The notes: generated by a model not told the origin, from the letters alone. Counted from the first letter of the stretch, positions 1-9,390 are shown. The stretch is DNA of 64,000 nucleotides from Microbacterium murale (GCF_014635185.1 NZ_BMCM01000001.1:558001-622000); one strand, 5' to 3'. A program made the numbers and translations.

Positions 1-624
1 GAGATCGGCGGCGATTACTCCAACGACGCCTATTTTCACGCGCAGTGGCGCCGGTCGAACCCGCTCGAGGACAAGACCCCCCACGTCATCCTCGAGGGCA
101 TCGAGGGTCAGGGACAGTACGTCGGCACCTACATCGCCTGGGGCGTGAACTCCAACGGCTGGTGGGGCGAGGGTGAGATCAAGTTCTACCTCGACGACGA
201 CACCGACTATCCGACGATCGCCGGCACGGGCACCGAGGACTACTTCGGCGGTGCGTGGAACTTCGATATACCAGGCAAGGGCTACACCGAGTTCTCCACC
301 CCCTACCTCGGCATGCCTCAGGTGATCAAACCCGACGGCCTGTACGTGAGCCAGCAGCGCTTCGGCATGTACCGCTGGCACCTGCTCGATCCGATCCACT
401 TCACCACCGGCATCCCCAAGGTCGACATCCAGGCTCTCGGATGGCGCAGCGGATGGCGTTACCTGCCACTGCGTGACGACATCGCCTCCACTGCCGTGTT
501 CTACCTCGACCGGCCTACCGCTCGCCGCCCGAGGACGCCCAGCGCCGACGACCTGGAGGTTCACTTGGCGACGGGTCCGGTCCCTGACATCGGCGCGACG
601 CCTCCCCGCGCACCGCGGGACTGA
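1..624 (+). CDS. GH172 (DUF2961) glycoside hydrolase, 5' truncated
   Basis: The reading frame is open from base 1, so only the C-terminal 207 residues are present. The stretch GEGEIKFYLDDD followed by GTGTEDYFGGAWNF is the hallmark of the DUF2961 family, now GH172. The Glu in GTEDYF belongs to the conserved acidic active-site set. Family members act on alpha-D-arabinofuranosides and difructose anhydride, so the likely role is release of terminal D-arabinofuranose or fructofuranose. The lipoprotein gene follows after 6 bases, which suggests one transcript. The N-terminus and any signal peptide lie outside the window, so location in the cell cannot be judged. Family assignment is secure; the substrate is inferred from context. 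Confidence 0.9.
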   Translation, partial: EIGGDYSNDAYFHAQWRRSNPLEDKTPHVILEGIEGQGQYVGTYIAWGVNSNGWWGEGEIKFYLDDDTDYPTIAGTGTEDYFGGAWNFDIPGKGYTEFSTPYLGMPQVIKPDGLYVSQQRFGMYRWHLLDPIHFTTGIPKVDIQALGWRSGWRYLPLRDDIASTAVFYLDRPTARRPRTPSADDLEVHLATGPVPDIGATPPRAPRD

Positions 625-630
625 CGGCCG

Positions 631-1752
631 ATGCGCCGGACCGTCGCGATGGTCGCGCTCACTGCGTCGATTATGTTCACCGCCGGTTGCTCGACAGCGG
701 GCGGTTCTGGAACAGGCGGAGACACGGGGCCGTTCTCGGCCGTCATCGAGGATGCACCCACCGCGATCGGGGTCTCCGATGGCGACCTCTGGCCCAGCTG
801 TTGGTCGGACGACGACGCCCTCTACACGGCGAACGGCGACGGCGCGGGGTTCGGAAACGAGTTCAGCGACATCGTAATGAACCGGGTCACCGGCACCCCG
901 GCATCCGACGATCTAGAAGGCGAAGGACTCGCACTCGGCGATGAGCTCGGCCAGGTGTGGTCGGGCGAGGGGTTCACGCGCAAGCCGACCGGCATGCTGT
1001 GCACGGACGGCACGATCTTCCTGGCTGTGCAGGATCTGGCTCGGGATTTCAATGCCGCTCCCGCCGCAACGATCGCGCACAGCGACGATCACGGCCAGAC
1101 CTGGAAGTGGGACACGGCCGCGCCGATGTTCGACGACGGCGTGTTCACGACGATCTGGTTCGCTGATTACGGTCAGGACGCGGCATCCGCCCCCGACCCC
1201 GAGTACGCGTACGCCTACGGACTCGACGGCAACTGGCGCGACTCGTTCTCGGACGTCGTGCCAGACCCCACCGAGCTGTTCCTTGCTCGAGTGCCGGTCG
1301 ACTCGGTGCAGGATGCCGCGGCGTGGCAGTTCTACGCCGGCGAACCGGGCGATGCCGAGGCGACCTGGACCGGCGACATCGCCTCGAAGCGTCCGGTGCT
1401 GATCGACGAGCGACGCCAGCATGATCTGAGCGTCATCTCGCAGGGCGGCGTGACGTATCTGCCGAAGCACGACCGTTATGTCTATACGTCCTGGACGGAG
1501 TTCACATTCGAGTTCTACGAGTCGCCGACTCCATGGGGACCGTGGGAGCCGTTCCTGACGGAAGACTTCGGGGAGTACCCATGGGATGCAGAGCAGATCG
1601 GCGGGTACGGCACGACGATCCCCTCGAAGTTCGTCTCAGAGGACGAGAAGACGATGTGGGTGCAGTCGAACGTGTGCCCATGCGCGCCGGCGGGTACCAC
1701 CTCGTACTGGTTCGGGCTGCGCGAGATGACGCTGGAAGATTCCGCCAAGTGA
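631..1752 (+). CDS. Secreted lipoprotein, distant DUF4185/beta-propeller-like
   Basis: The 373-residue protein begins with a lipoprotein signal peptide (MRRTVAMVALTASIMFTAGC, lipobox ending at Cys20), so it is probably anchored on the outer face of the membrane. The rest reads like a DUF4185/sialidase-type propeller: DGDLWPSCWSDDDALYTANGDG near the start, HSDDHGQTWKW in the middle, and SPTPWGPWEPF late, a segment also seen in the two DUF4185 proteins at 12838 and 14907. It lacks their GTDLG and FGDTFG motifs, so its catalytic competence is doubtful. It lies between GH172 and an SDR gene, probably in one operon. It may be a divergent hydrolase or a glycan-binding protein. Confidence 0.6.
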   Translation: MRRTVAMVALTASIMFTAGCSTAGGSGTGGDTGPFSAVIEDAPTAIGVSDGDLWPSCWSDDDALYTANGDGAGFGNEFSDIVMNRVTGTPASDDLEGEGLALGDELGQVWSGEGFTRKPTGMLCTDGTIFLAVQDLARDFNAAPAATIAHSDDHGQTWKWDTAAPMFDDGVFTTIWFADYGQDAASAPDPEYAYAYGLDGNWRDSFSDVVPDPTELFLARVPVDSVQDAAAWQFYAGEPGDAEATWTGDIASKRPVLIDERRQHDLSVISQGGVTYLPKHDRYVYTSWTEFTFEFYESPTPWGPWEPFLTEDFGEYPWDAEQIGGYGTTIPSKFVSEDEKTMWVQSNVCPCAPAGTTSYWFGLREMTLEDSAK

Positions 1753-1767
1753 GACGAGGATGACGAC

Positions 1768-2559
1768 ATGACCGACGCAACCTATCCAGATCTTGACTGC
1801 AAGCTCGCCGTCGTCACCGGCGGCGGCCGCGGCATCGGGCTCGCGACCGTCCGGCGGCTGCTCGATCAGGGCGCGCGGGTCATCGTCGTCGACCTGAACA
1901 TGACGGTCGGCGATGTCGGTCAGGCGGATGCGGATGGCTGGCAATCGGTGAGCGGTGAGGTCGAGCTCGACTTCGTGCGCGTCGACGTGACGGATCCGGA
2001 TGCTGTCGCCGAGTTCGCCCGCATCGTCGCAGAGCGCCACGGCGCTCCGGACGTCGTGCTGAACGCCGCCGGTATCGTTCGCTCGGCGAGCGCGGAGGAG
2101 ATGAGCGCCGCAGACTGGCGCCAGGTCGTGGACATCAATCTGTCCGGCGTCTTCTACGTCTCGCAGGCACTCGGGCGTCTCATGCTCGACGCCGGACGCG
2201 GTTCGATCGTCAACATCGCGTCGATGAGCGGCGCCATCAGCAATTACCCGCAGAAGCAATCCAGCTACAACGCCTCCAAGGCCGGCGTCGCCCATCTCTC
2301 TCGCACGCTCGCGGGTGAGTGGGCCAGTCGCGGCGTACGCGTGAACTCGGTCTCGCCCGGTTACATCGCGACAGATCTGACTGCGGCCCTCCTGGAGCGG
2401 GAGCCGGAGTTGGGCGTCACGTGGCGCGAGCGCACGCCGATCGGCCGCCTGGGTACGCCGGACGAGGTGGCATCCGTCATCCTCTTCCTCGCGTCGGACG
2501 CCTCGAGCTTCGTCGTCGGCACCGACCTCGTCGCGGACGGCGGCTACACGGTCTGGTGA
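1768..2559 (+). CDS. SDR family NAD(P)-dependent oxidoreductase
   Basis: A 263-residue classical short-chain dehydrogenase. The cofactor motif TGGGRGIG is at residues 17-24, the NAAG motif near 99-102, and the catalytic triad reads Ser154, Tyr167 and Lys171 (YNASK). An Asp after the second beta strand (VVDLN) favours NAD over NADP. The length is typical. The gene lies 15 bases after the lipoprotein gene, so it probably belongs to the same transcript. In a pentose-glycan locus it could oxidise the released sugar at C1 or interconvert a sugar alcohol, but many SDR substrates are possible and the sequence alone does not decide. Confidence 0.88.
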   Translation: MTDATYPDLDCKLAVVTGGGRGIGLATVRRLLDQGARVIVVDLNMTVGDVGQADADGWQSVSGEVELDFVRVDVTDPDAVAEFARIVAERHGAPDVVLNAAGIVRSASAEEMSAADWRQVVDINLSGVFYVSQALGRLMLDAGRGSIVNIASMSGAISNYPQKQSSYNASKAGVAHLSRTLAGEWASRGVRVNSVSPGYIATDLTAALLEREPELGVTWRERTPIGRLGTPDEVASVILFLASDASSFVVGTDLVADGGYTVW

Positions 2560-2580
2560 GATTCGGTCGGTGACCGAATC
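2560..2580. terminator. Hairpin between convergent genes
   Basis: Arms GATTCGGTC and GACCGAATC form a perfect 9-bp stem with a 3-base GGT loop, placed one base after the SDR stop codon and before the convergent ABC gene. There is no T-tract on either side, so it is a probable but not classical terminator for both directions. Confidence 0.6.
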
Positions 2581-2602
2581 GAGAACGGGTATGGCGCCGC
2601 TA

Positions 2603-4402
2603 TCAGTGGTCGCGCATGGCGCCGTCATCACTCCACGCGTTCCAGAGGTCTGCGTAGCCTCCGGCGGCTGACACGAGTTCGTCGTGCGTGCCGAGTTCCA
2701 CCAGGCGCCCTGCGTCGACGACGGCGATGCGATCCGCGTCGTGCGCAGTGGACAGCCGATGCGCGATGGCGATGACAGTGCGACCGGCCAGCGCGGCACC
2801 GAGCGCCGACTCCAGTTCGCGGGCGGCTCCCGGATCCATCGACGATGTCGCCTCGTCCAGCACGATCGTGCGCGGGTCGGCGAGTACGACTCGCGCAAGG
2901 GCGAGCTGCTGCTCCTGTGCGCCGCTGAGCACATGACCGCCTCTGCCGACCATGGTGTGCCATCCTTCCTCCAGCGCGGTGATCCACCGCTGTGCTCCGA
3001 CCGTCGTCAGCGCCGCTGACAACTGCATGTCATTCGCATCTGGGCGCGCGAGAAGAACGTTGTCGCGAATGCTCGTCGCGAAGATGTGGCTCTCCTGCGT
3101 CACGAGCAGTACGGCACGGCGCCGATGCGCGACGTCGAGCTCGGCGAGGTCGACTCCTCCGACACAGACGCGGCCGGCAGCCGGCGAGTCCAGCCCCGCG
3201 AGCAGGCGCGCCAGAGTCGACTTTCCCGCTCCGGATGGTCCGACAACAGCCAGACGCTCGCCCGGAACGATGTGCAGCGACACCCCGTGCAACACCTCCC
3301 GGCCCGCGCGATAGGCGAAGCGCACATCATGCAGCTCGACATCCCCCGAGGCAGGACCAACGGCAGGGTCAACGGCAGTAGCCGCGGCGGGGTGCGCGAT
3401 GGGGACTGGGTCATGCTCCTGCGGCGTACGGCTGATGCCGAGAACACGGGCGAATGATACGAAGCCGCGCTGCAGCTCATCCGTGCACTCGATGAGCGAC
3501 TCCATCGGAGCGACCAGCGCGGATGCGTACAAGGTGACAGCGACCACGGCGCCGATCGAGACCCGCCCATCGATCGCGAGCCAGCCGCCCCACGCAAGTG
3601 AGGCGAACACCGGAATCGCGAACGAGAGGTTCGACCACGGCAGCATCATCTGGCGCAGACGGATACGCCCGACCGCCGCAGACCAGTGCGCGCCGATCGT
3701 CTGATCTATCGATCGGTTGCGCGCATCCTGAAGGCTCAGCGCCTCGACGGTGCGAGAGCCGGACGATGTCTCGTGCACCGACGCGAACATCGCGCCGTAG
3801 CTGCCACCCAGCCGGTGGTAAACCGCGGGGGCCCGGCGCACGTACCATCGCATCACCACCACCAGCAGCGGCAGCGCGAGCAGGTACACCGGCGCGATCA
3901 GAGGCGCGGTCAAGGCAGCGGCGACGACGGTGAGCACGACGGTCACCACGGCGATGAGCGTCTGAGGTATCGCATCACGCACCGTGCCGCCGAGCGAGCG
4001 GACATCCTGCGTGGTCCGCGTGACGAGCTCACCTGTACCACCGCGTTCGATCAGGCCGATCGGCAGCCGCAGCGCGTTCCTCATGAACTCGTCGCGTACG
4101 CCGCGGAATACGTCCTCGCCGAGCACGAGTGCAGTCCGCGTCGCCAGTAGCAGCAGTGCCGCCTGCGTTACGACACTGACGATCATCCCTCCGCAGAACA
4201 ACGCGATGACGCCACCATCAGCTCCCGCATCCAACCGATCGATGAGTGCCCCGAACAGCTTCGGCGGTGCGAGAGCGGCCACAGCCGCCGCCCCGTAAAG
4301 CACCGCGATCAGGACGAACCGGCCGCGCCGATCACGCCAGAAATTCGACAGCGCAGCCCACACGTCGCGACTGCTCGCGATCGGGAGTGTCGGATCACTC
4401 AT
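2603..4402 (-). CDS. ABC exporter half-transporter, catalytically competent subunit
   Basis: The 599-residue protein has an N-terminal six-helix transmembrane domain (about residues 25-320) followed by an ATPase domain. Walker A is GPSGAGKST and Walker B is TIVLDEATSSMD with the catalytic Glu present. The signature motif is altered to LSGAQ. It is co-transcribed with the gene at 4399, whose start lies upstream and whose end overlaps this start in an ATGA junction. Together they form a heterodimeric exporter in which this subunit supplies the working Walker motifs. The substrate (lipid, peptide or drug) is unknown. The adjacent glycan genes may be coincidental neighbours. Confidence 0.9.
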   Translation of the reverse strand: MSDPTLPIASSRDVWAALSNFWRDRRGRFVLIAVLYGAAAVAALAPPKLFGALIDRLDAGADGGVIALFCGGMIVSVVTQAALLLLATRTALVLGEDVFRGVRDEFMRNALRLPIGLIERGGTGELVTRTTQDVRSLGGTVRDAIPQTLIAVVTVVLTVVAAALTAPLIAPVYLLALPLLVVVMRWYVRRAPAVYHRLGGSYGAMFASVHETSSGSRTVEALSLQDARNRSIDQTIGAHWSAAVGRIRLRQMMLPWSNLSFAIPVFASLAWGGWLAIDGRVSIGAVVAVTLYASALVAPMESLIECTDELQRGFVSFARVLGISRTPQEHDPVPIAHPAAATAVDPAVGPASGDVELHDVRFAYRAGREVLHGVSLHIVPGERLAVVGPSGAGKSTLARLLAGLDSPAAGRVCVGGVDLAELDVAHRRRAVLLVTQESHIFATSIRDNVLLARPDANDMQLSAALTTVGAQRWITALEEGWHTMVGRGGHVLSGAQEQQLALARVVLADPRTIVLDEATSSMDPGAARELESALGAALAGRTVIAIAHRLSTAHDADRIAVVDAGRLVELGTHDELVSAAGGYADLWNAWSDDGAMRDH

Positions 4403-6177
4403 CGTGTCGCCTCCTTCTCGTCAGCGGCAGGTTCCGGTTGTGCTCGCAGCACAGCGGTGACGTAGGCGCCGTCTCTTCTCAGCAGTTCGTCATGAGTGCC
4501 GTCGGCGCGCACCTCGCCGTCTATGACGAGTGCGACTCGATCAGCGACGCTCAACACGAGCGGGCTCGAGGTGACGATGATCGTCGTGCGCCCTCGGCGA
4601 TGTGAGCGGATGCCGTCGGCCATTCGCTCCTCGGTGGCGGCGTCCACGGACGAAGTGGGATCGTGCAACACGAGAACCTCGGGCTCGGAGAGCAGGGCTC
4701 GCGCTGCTCCGAGCCGCTGGCGCTGGCCGCCGGAGAACTCGATGCCTCCCTCGCCGACGAGCACTCCCAGACCACCGTCCACCGACTCGATGACGTCGAG
4801 CGCATCGACGCTTCTCACCGCTCGCAGCAGTGCATCGTCGTCGTGCTGAGCCCACGGGTCGAGCACGCTGCGCAGCGTTCCACTGAAGAGGAACGGTACG
4901 GGGTCGGAGACGACGACAGCGCTGCGGACCTGCTCGATCGGCAGTCGGCAGATGCTGTCGCCATGCAACCGTACGGCAGGCGCCACGGCATCCGGCTCGT
5001 CAGCGTCCTTTCCTTCGACGTCCATTCGTCCGAGCCGATCCACGAATTCCCTCGCCTCGGAAGAGTTCGGAATCACCACCGCGAGCAACTCGCCATCCCG
5101 CACGGTCACACCGGTCCGCTCGTCTACGAGCGCCGGCATCTCCGCTGCGGCATCCGACGCTCGGCTCTCCCCGTCCTGGGCCCACAGCGGGTCGACCTCC
5201 AACACGTCGACGACCTTGCGTGCACCGATGAAGCCGGAGACCACGACTCGCAACACCTGGTTGAACAGCGCCACCGGCATCATCATGAAGCCGGCGTAGC
5301 CGTAGAAGGAGACGAGCTCGCCGACTTGCAGGTCGCCCTGAGCGACCAGCCCGGCGCCGATCCACGTCAGCGTGGCGACCAGGATGCCGGCGATGAGCAC
5401 GTTCAGGCCTTCGGCAGCCGCCAGCGGCCAGGACGCCTTCTTCGCCGCTTTACCCAACTGCGACGAATGCGTGCGAAAGCGCGACAGGAACTGCTCCTCG
5501 CCGCCAATACCGCGCAGCACGCGCATTCCTTTGACGCTGTCGGCGGCGACGGCGTTCATCTGCTCCGAGGCTTTGCGGACGATCCATTGCCGCTTGTGCA
5601 GAGACTTCACGAGCGCGAACTGCACGAGTGCGAACGCCGGTACGCCGACGACGACGAGCAGGCCGAGCAGCAGCGAATCACGCAACAGCAGCGCGGACAC
5701 CGTGATGAACGCGACCAGCGAAGAGATCAGGGAACCGACGTTGATCGGAATGAAGCTGATCGCCCAGGAATCCGACGACGCCACCGTCACCATCGCTCCC
5801 GCCGGCAGCTTCTGGTCGGCTGCCACCGTCACCCTGGTCGACGCACGGGCGATCACCTGACTCACCCGGCTCGAGGCGCGCTCGAAGTTCACCGAACCGG
5901 CGCGGTCACGAAGACCCTGAATCAGCGAATGCTGCAACTGAAGCCAGATCACGACCGCGAGCCAGCGCAAGAATGCGGCAAAGTCGCCGGCGACGAGGCC
6001 TTCGTCGATCGCGCGTCCGATGGCCCAGGGCGTGAGGGCGAGTCCCAGCAGCCAGATGATGTCGCACACAGTTCCCTGCACAACGGTGGTCCACTGCATC
6101 CGGGTGATCCAGAGTAGGAAGCCGCCGGGCGTCACCCCAGCCGGCGGCGCGGTGTACGGTTCGGGGACGGCGCGCAT
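4399..6177 (-). CDS. ABC exporter half-transporter, degenerate ATP-site subunit
   Basis: The 592-residue partner of the downstream ABC gene has a six-helix membrane domain (about residues 25-320) and a C-terminal ATPase domain. The region that should hold Walker A reads AVVIPNSSEAREFVDRLG, with no GxxGxGK[ST]. Walker B ends in LHDPTSSVD, with Pro where the catalytic Glu should be. The signature FSGGQRQR is intact, so it can complete the partner's ATP site. Start at 6177 is supported by the ribosome site AAGGAG just upstream. This is a known type of asymmetric heterodimeric exporter, but complete loss of Walker A is extreme. Confidence 0.88.
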   Translation of the reverse strand: MRAVPEPYTAPPAGVTPGGFLLWITRMQWTTVVQGTVCDIIWLLGLALTPWAIGRAIDEGLVAGDFAAFLRWLAVVIWLQLQHSLIQGLRDRAGSVNFERASSRVSQVIARASTRVTVAADQKLPAGAMVTVASSDSWAISFIPINVGSLISSLVAFITVSALLLRDSLLLGLLVVVGVPAFALVQFALVKSLHKRQWIVRKASEQMNAVAADSVKGMRVLRGIGGEEQFLSRFRTHSSQLGKAAKKASWPLAAAEGLNVLIAGILVATLTWIGAGLVAQGDLQVGELVSFYGYAGFMMMPVALFNQVLRVVVSGFIGARKVVDVLEVDPLWAQDGESRASDAAAEMPALVDERTGVTVRDGELLAVVIPNSSEAREFVDRLGRMDVEGKDADEPDAVAPAVRLHGDSICRLPIEQVRSAVVVSDPVPFLFSGTLRSVLDPWAQHDDDALLRAVRSVDALDVIESVDGGLGVLVGEGGIEFSGGQRQRLGAARALLSEPEVLVLHDPTSSVDAATEERMADGIRSHRRGRTTIIVTSSPLVLSVADRVALVIDGEVRADGTHDELLRRDGAYVTAVLRAQPEPAADEKEATR

Positions 6178-6321
6178 GGGCGCTCCTTAAATTCGCTGAG
6201 TGAACACGGGAGTCGCCGTCGACCCGATTCGGCGTCGACGGCATGGTCCTTCACCTCGATCGGGTGCGGACTCGACGTTCTGTGTCACTTGCGCATGTCG
6301 AGCACACTATCGGATTTTCTA

Positions 6322-6335
6322 TGAAACCGATATCA
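6322..6335. promoter_or_regulatory. LacI-type operator, copy 1
   Basis: The 14-mer TGAAACCGATATCA matches the palindrome TGAAATCGATTTCA in 12 of 14 positions. It lies in the 215-base gap between the divergent ABC exporter and lactonase genes, 58 bases before the lactonase start. The same motif occurs before three other units of this locus. Confidence 0.6.
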
Positions 6336-6392
6336 GCATGGGTAAAGCAATCGCTATCACCGTCGTTTCCTCGCTCACCGTACGATCGAGGC

Positions 6393-7421
6393 ATGACCGA
6401 CTCTGCGCTCGTCCTGGTCGCCAACGCCGGCGAAGGATCCATCAGCACCTTCCGCCTCAAGAACGGGAGGATCGAGCTCCTCGCCGTCACTGACGGACTC
6501 CCCGGATGCTCGACCTTCGCTGTCGACTCCGACCGCGATCTCGTCTATGCGGGTGTGAAAGGCGAGCCCGCCGGCATCCTGACCCTGTCGCTGGACCGCC
6601 AAAGCGGACGGCTCACTCCGCAGTCCCGGCTCGATCTCCCAGGCGGGGGCATGAATTATCTCGCCATCGTGCGGGGTGGCACAGCGCTTCTTGGTGCGTC
6701 ATACGGCGGCGGCTACGGCATCAGCTGCCCGGTTTCAGGCGACGTCGTCGGCGAGCCGGTTTCGAAGATCGAGTTCCCGAACCTGCACTCGGTGTTGCCG
6801 AGCGTCGATGGCCGATTCGCCTACTTCGTGTCGCTCGGCGCGGATATCGTGGCGCAGTACGCACTCGACGGAGACTTCCGACTCGTACCGCTGACCCCGC
6901 AGACGGTGGAAGCACCGGCCGGCAGCGGCCCGCGCCACCTCGTGCTGAACGACGCACAGGACGCGGCGTACGTGCTCACCGAGTTCTCCGGTGAGGTGCT
7001 CCACTACTCTCGCGACGCCCGGAGCGGGCGGCTCGAGCTCCGCGACGCGACCACCGCGTACGACACGACCAAGGACCTCGGCCACAGCGTTTTCGGCGCT
7101 GACCCGCTTGCGAACCACTACATCTGGGGCGCCGACCTGCACTTCGGCGCGGGGGGCAACTGGCTGTGGAGCTCGGAACGCACCGAGAGCACACTGGGTG
7201 CGGTGGCAGTGGCCGATGACGGATCGGTGTCGGCACCGACGCGCTTCACCGTCACCGAGACACAGCCACGCGGGTTCGCCGTCAGCCCCGACGGCGCCTA
7301 TCTCATCGCCGCCGGAGAACGGTCGACGACCGTCTCCCTCTACGCCGTCCGCGATGATGAGCTCGAACTGCTTCAGCGGGCCGAAACCGGCACCGGCGCG
7401 AACTGGGTGCGCTTCGTCTGA
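6393..7421 (+). CDS. Lactonase family (7-bladed propeller, Pgl-like) protein
   Basis: A 342-residue protein of the 6-phosphogluconolactonase/lactonase family (PF10282). Typical blade segments are visible: LVANAGEGSISTF at the start, CSTFAVDSDRDLVYAGV, GSGPRHLVLNDA in the middle, and ETQPRGFAVSPDGAYL near the end. No signal peptide is seen, so it is cytoplasmic. The longer reading frame starts at 6243, but ATG at 6393 gives the family-like N-terminus MTDSALVLVANAG. A TACGAT element at 6381-6386 would place transcription at or next to this ATG, so the mRNA may be leaderless. It could hydrolyse an aldonolactone formed from the sugar released by the neighbouring glycosidases. Confidence 0.85.
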   Translation: MTDSALVLVANAGEGSISTFRLKNGRIELLAVTDGLPGCSTFAVDSDRDLVYAGVKGEPAGILTLSLDRQSGRLTPQSRLDLPGGGMNYLAIVRGGTALLGASYGGGYGISCPVSGDVVGEPVSKIEFPNLHSVLPSVDGRFAYFVSLGADIVAQYALDGDFRLVPLTPQTVEAPAGSGPRHLVLNDAQDAAYVLTEFSGEVLHYSRDARSGRLELRDATTAYDTTKDLGHSVFGADPLANHYIWGADLHFGAGGNWLWSSERTESTLGAVAVADDGSVSAPTRFTVTETQPRGFAVSPDGAYLIAAGERSTTVSLYAVRDDELELLQRAETGTGANWVRFV

Positions 7422-9379
7422 CCAACAACGGTCCACGGAATCTCGGTAACGCGAAGGCGAGCCGCACCATATGGGATCAGGTCGATCATCTGCACGTCTC
7501 CTTGCACAGAAACGGGACTCATCGGGGGTGCTGCGGCCGCGCCGTGCTCGACCCGCCACCCCGGGGCCCGACTCGCCGAGGCGCGCAGTCGCATGGGAGC
7601 GCCGTCCGGAGTGAACGGCTCATCCCCGAGCGGTCCGCGCGCGAGCTCAACCTCGGGTCGCTTGGCACCCGGGTCGAGCACGAGTGCGAGATTCCATGGG
7701 CTCAGCGGCAGCACCTCCCACATCTCGTGTGGCGGCTCGCCGCCGATCACGCGCCATCCCTCTTCGATCGCAGCGGCGAAGACGATCGGGCCACGGGTCA
7801 GAGTCACAGCGTCGTTGAATCCGCGTCGCACCTCGACGGGGACGTCCCACTGCAGCACGATCCGATGCCGGCCGCCCCAGTGCCGATCGAGCGTGATCGA
7901 CGTCCCGGCGGACGGCGAGAGCGGTTCCTCCCCGTCGACCGTCACCGTCGAATCGCGCGCCCAGCCGGGAATCCGCAGATGCAGCGGGAAGGCCGCTCCG
8001 GTACCGGCGGTGATCTCGATCATCACACGATCCTCGAACGGATACTGCGACTCCACCCGCACCCGCACAGCGGCACCCGTCACCTCGGTGTCGATCTCGC
8101 ACGGCGCGTACGAGATCGCTGCTAGTCCGCCATCCTGGCTTCGCATCCACAGACGGGACGCGAACTTGGGCCAGCCCTGGTGTCGATTCGCCGTGCAGCA
8201 GCCGAAGTGCGGAGCGAGCGCGAAGGTGTTCGACTCCGGACCGTTGTTCGTGTACACACGGTCCTCAGTGACGTGGCAGATCACCTGGTTCGCCTGCTGA
8301 TCGTACTGGTGGGCCGATTCGTCCGAGCGCGCGCTGGCGGGCAGCGCATTGAACGCGAGGCGTTCGAGGCGGTCTGCGACGTGCTCGTCGGCGCCCCACG
8401 CCTCCAGTGCCGTCTCCAGCGAGAACATGAGCTCCACGACCGTGCAGGTCTCGGTCCCCTGCGACGGATTCGTGCCGGCGAGGTGCTCGTCGCTGGTGAA
8501 CAGTCCCGTCGCTTGGCCGTGGTGCCGGTCGAGTCGCTCGAGCATCGACGAGAACGCCGCGCGTTGCCGTTCATCGCCGCTGGCCCGCCACCACACAGGC
8601 ATCGCCTTCAGCCCCATCGCGATGTTCACACCGTGCGTGGCGAGGAAGTCGTCGTTCATCCACACGCCGTCGGCACGGTCCTCGAAGCTGTGGAGAACGG
8701 CATCCGTCACCTTCTCGCGGTACGGAAAGGTCTCCGCGTGCTCGGTCCAGTCGTAGCCCTGTTCGCGCACGAGCACGGCAACCTCGAGCAGGGTATCGTC
8801 GCCGGTCTGCTCGTGCAGTTCGAGGATCGACATCACGAGGTCGGCCCACCTCACCCGCCCCCACTCATGCAGCGGGTGCGCAGCGAGGACGTGGCCGATC
8901 CGCTTGACCAGGCGCACGGCGGCCGGGATGATCCGCTTGTCGCCGGTCGCAGAATGGAACTGCAGGAGCGCCTTCAGGACGATCATCCGCGGCCACACGT
9001 CATAGTCCCCGAAGTCGGCGTGGTGCAGTTCCGATGGGTCGCCGGCGGCCGGTCCGATCCATCCGTCGTTCGTCTGATGCTCGATGATGTGGTCTACCCA
9101 GCGAGTGACCTTCCCGATGAGTTTCGCGTCGCCGGTCAGGAAGGCGAGCGGCACCATGGCGTCGAGCCAATACGGTCCGCGCTCCCATCCCTCTGCCGGT
9201 CCGCCGATCCACCCGCTGTCGCGCACATCAGGCCAGAACTCGTCAAGTGTGCCGCCCATGCCCGTCAGCTGGCGATCGAGCTGGCCTCGCAACCATCCGG
9301 CCGGCCGCAGCTGTCCGAGCGGGAGTGGTGTCAGAGTTCGCGCGAAGGACGCGACGGAATCGCGCGCTGTCGGAGTCAT
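7373..9379 (-). CDS. GH127 family glycoside hydrolase (beta-L-arabinofuranosidase-like)
   Basis: The 668-residue protein has the GH127 (formerly DUF1680) alpha/alpha barrel and C-terminal beta domains. The Zn-thiolate catalytic site is recognisable: Glu310 and Cys312 in TETCTVVE and the Cys394-Cys395 pair in FGCCTANRHQGWPKF, the pattern in which one Cys is the nucleophile. There is no signal peptide, so it probably acts on imported oligosaccharides. It is the last gene of the importer operon (11 bases after the permease). Its 3' end overlaps the convergent lactonase gene by 49 bases. The family's known activity is beta-L-arabinofuranosidase; related families accept other furanosides, so the substrate is uncertain. 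Confidence 0.92.
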   Translation of the reverse strand: MTPTARDSVASFARTLTPLPLGQLRPAGWLRGQLDRQLTGMGGTLDEFWPDVRDSGWIGGPAEGWERGPYWLDAMVPLAFLTGDAKLIGKVTRWVDHIIEHQTNDGWIGPAAGDPSELHHADFGDYDVWPRMIVLKALLQFHSATGDKRIIPAAVRLVKRIGHVLAAHPLHEWGRVRWADLVMSILELHEQTGDDTLLEVAVLVREQGYDWTEHAETFPYREKVTDAVLHSFEDRADGVWMNDDFLATHGVNIAMGLKAMPVWWRASGDERQRAAFSSMLERLDRHHGQATGLFTSDEHLAGTNPSQGTETCTVVELMFSLETALEAWGADEHVADRLERLAFNALPASARSDESAHQYDQQANQVICHVTEDRVYTNNGPESNTFALAPHFGCCTANRHQGWPKFASRLWMRSQDGGLAAISYAPCEIDTEVTGAAVRVRVESQYPFEDRVMIEITAGTGAAFPLHLRIPGWARDSTVTVDGEEPLSPSAGTSITLDRHWGGRHRIVLQWDVPVEVRRGFNDAVTLTRGPIVFAAAIEEGWRVIGGEPPHEMWEVLPLSPWNLALVLDPGAKRPEVELARGPLGDEPFTPDGAPMRLRASASRAPGWRVEHGAAAAPPMSPVSVQGDVQMIDLIPYGAARLRVTEIPWTVVGQTKRTQFAPVPVSAR

Positions 9380-9390
9380 GGTGCCTCTGC

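Noticed and set aside
4663-6117. 484-residue plus-strand open frame opposite the ABC exporter gene
   Set aside because: It is antisense to a gene with clear ABC exporter domains and is rich in Arg/His/Asp as expected for a high-GC shadow frame.
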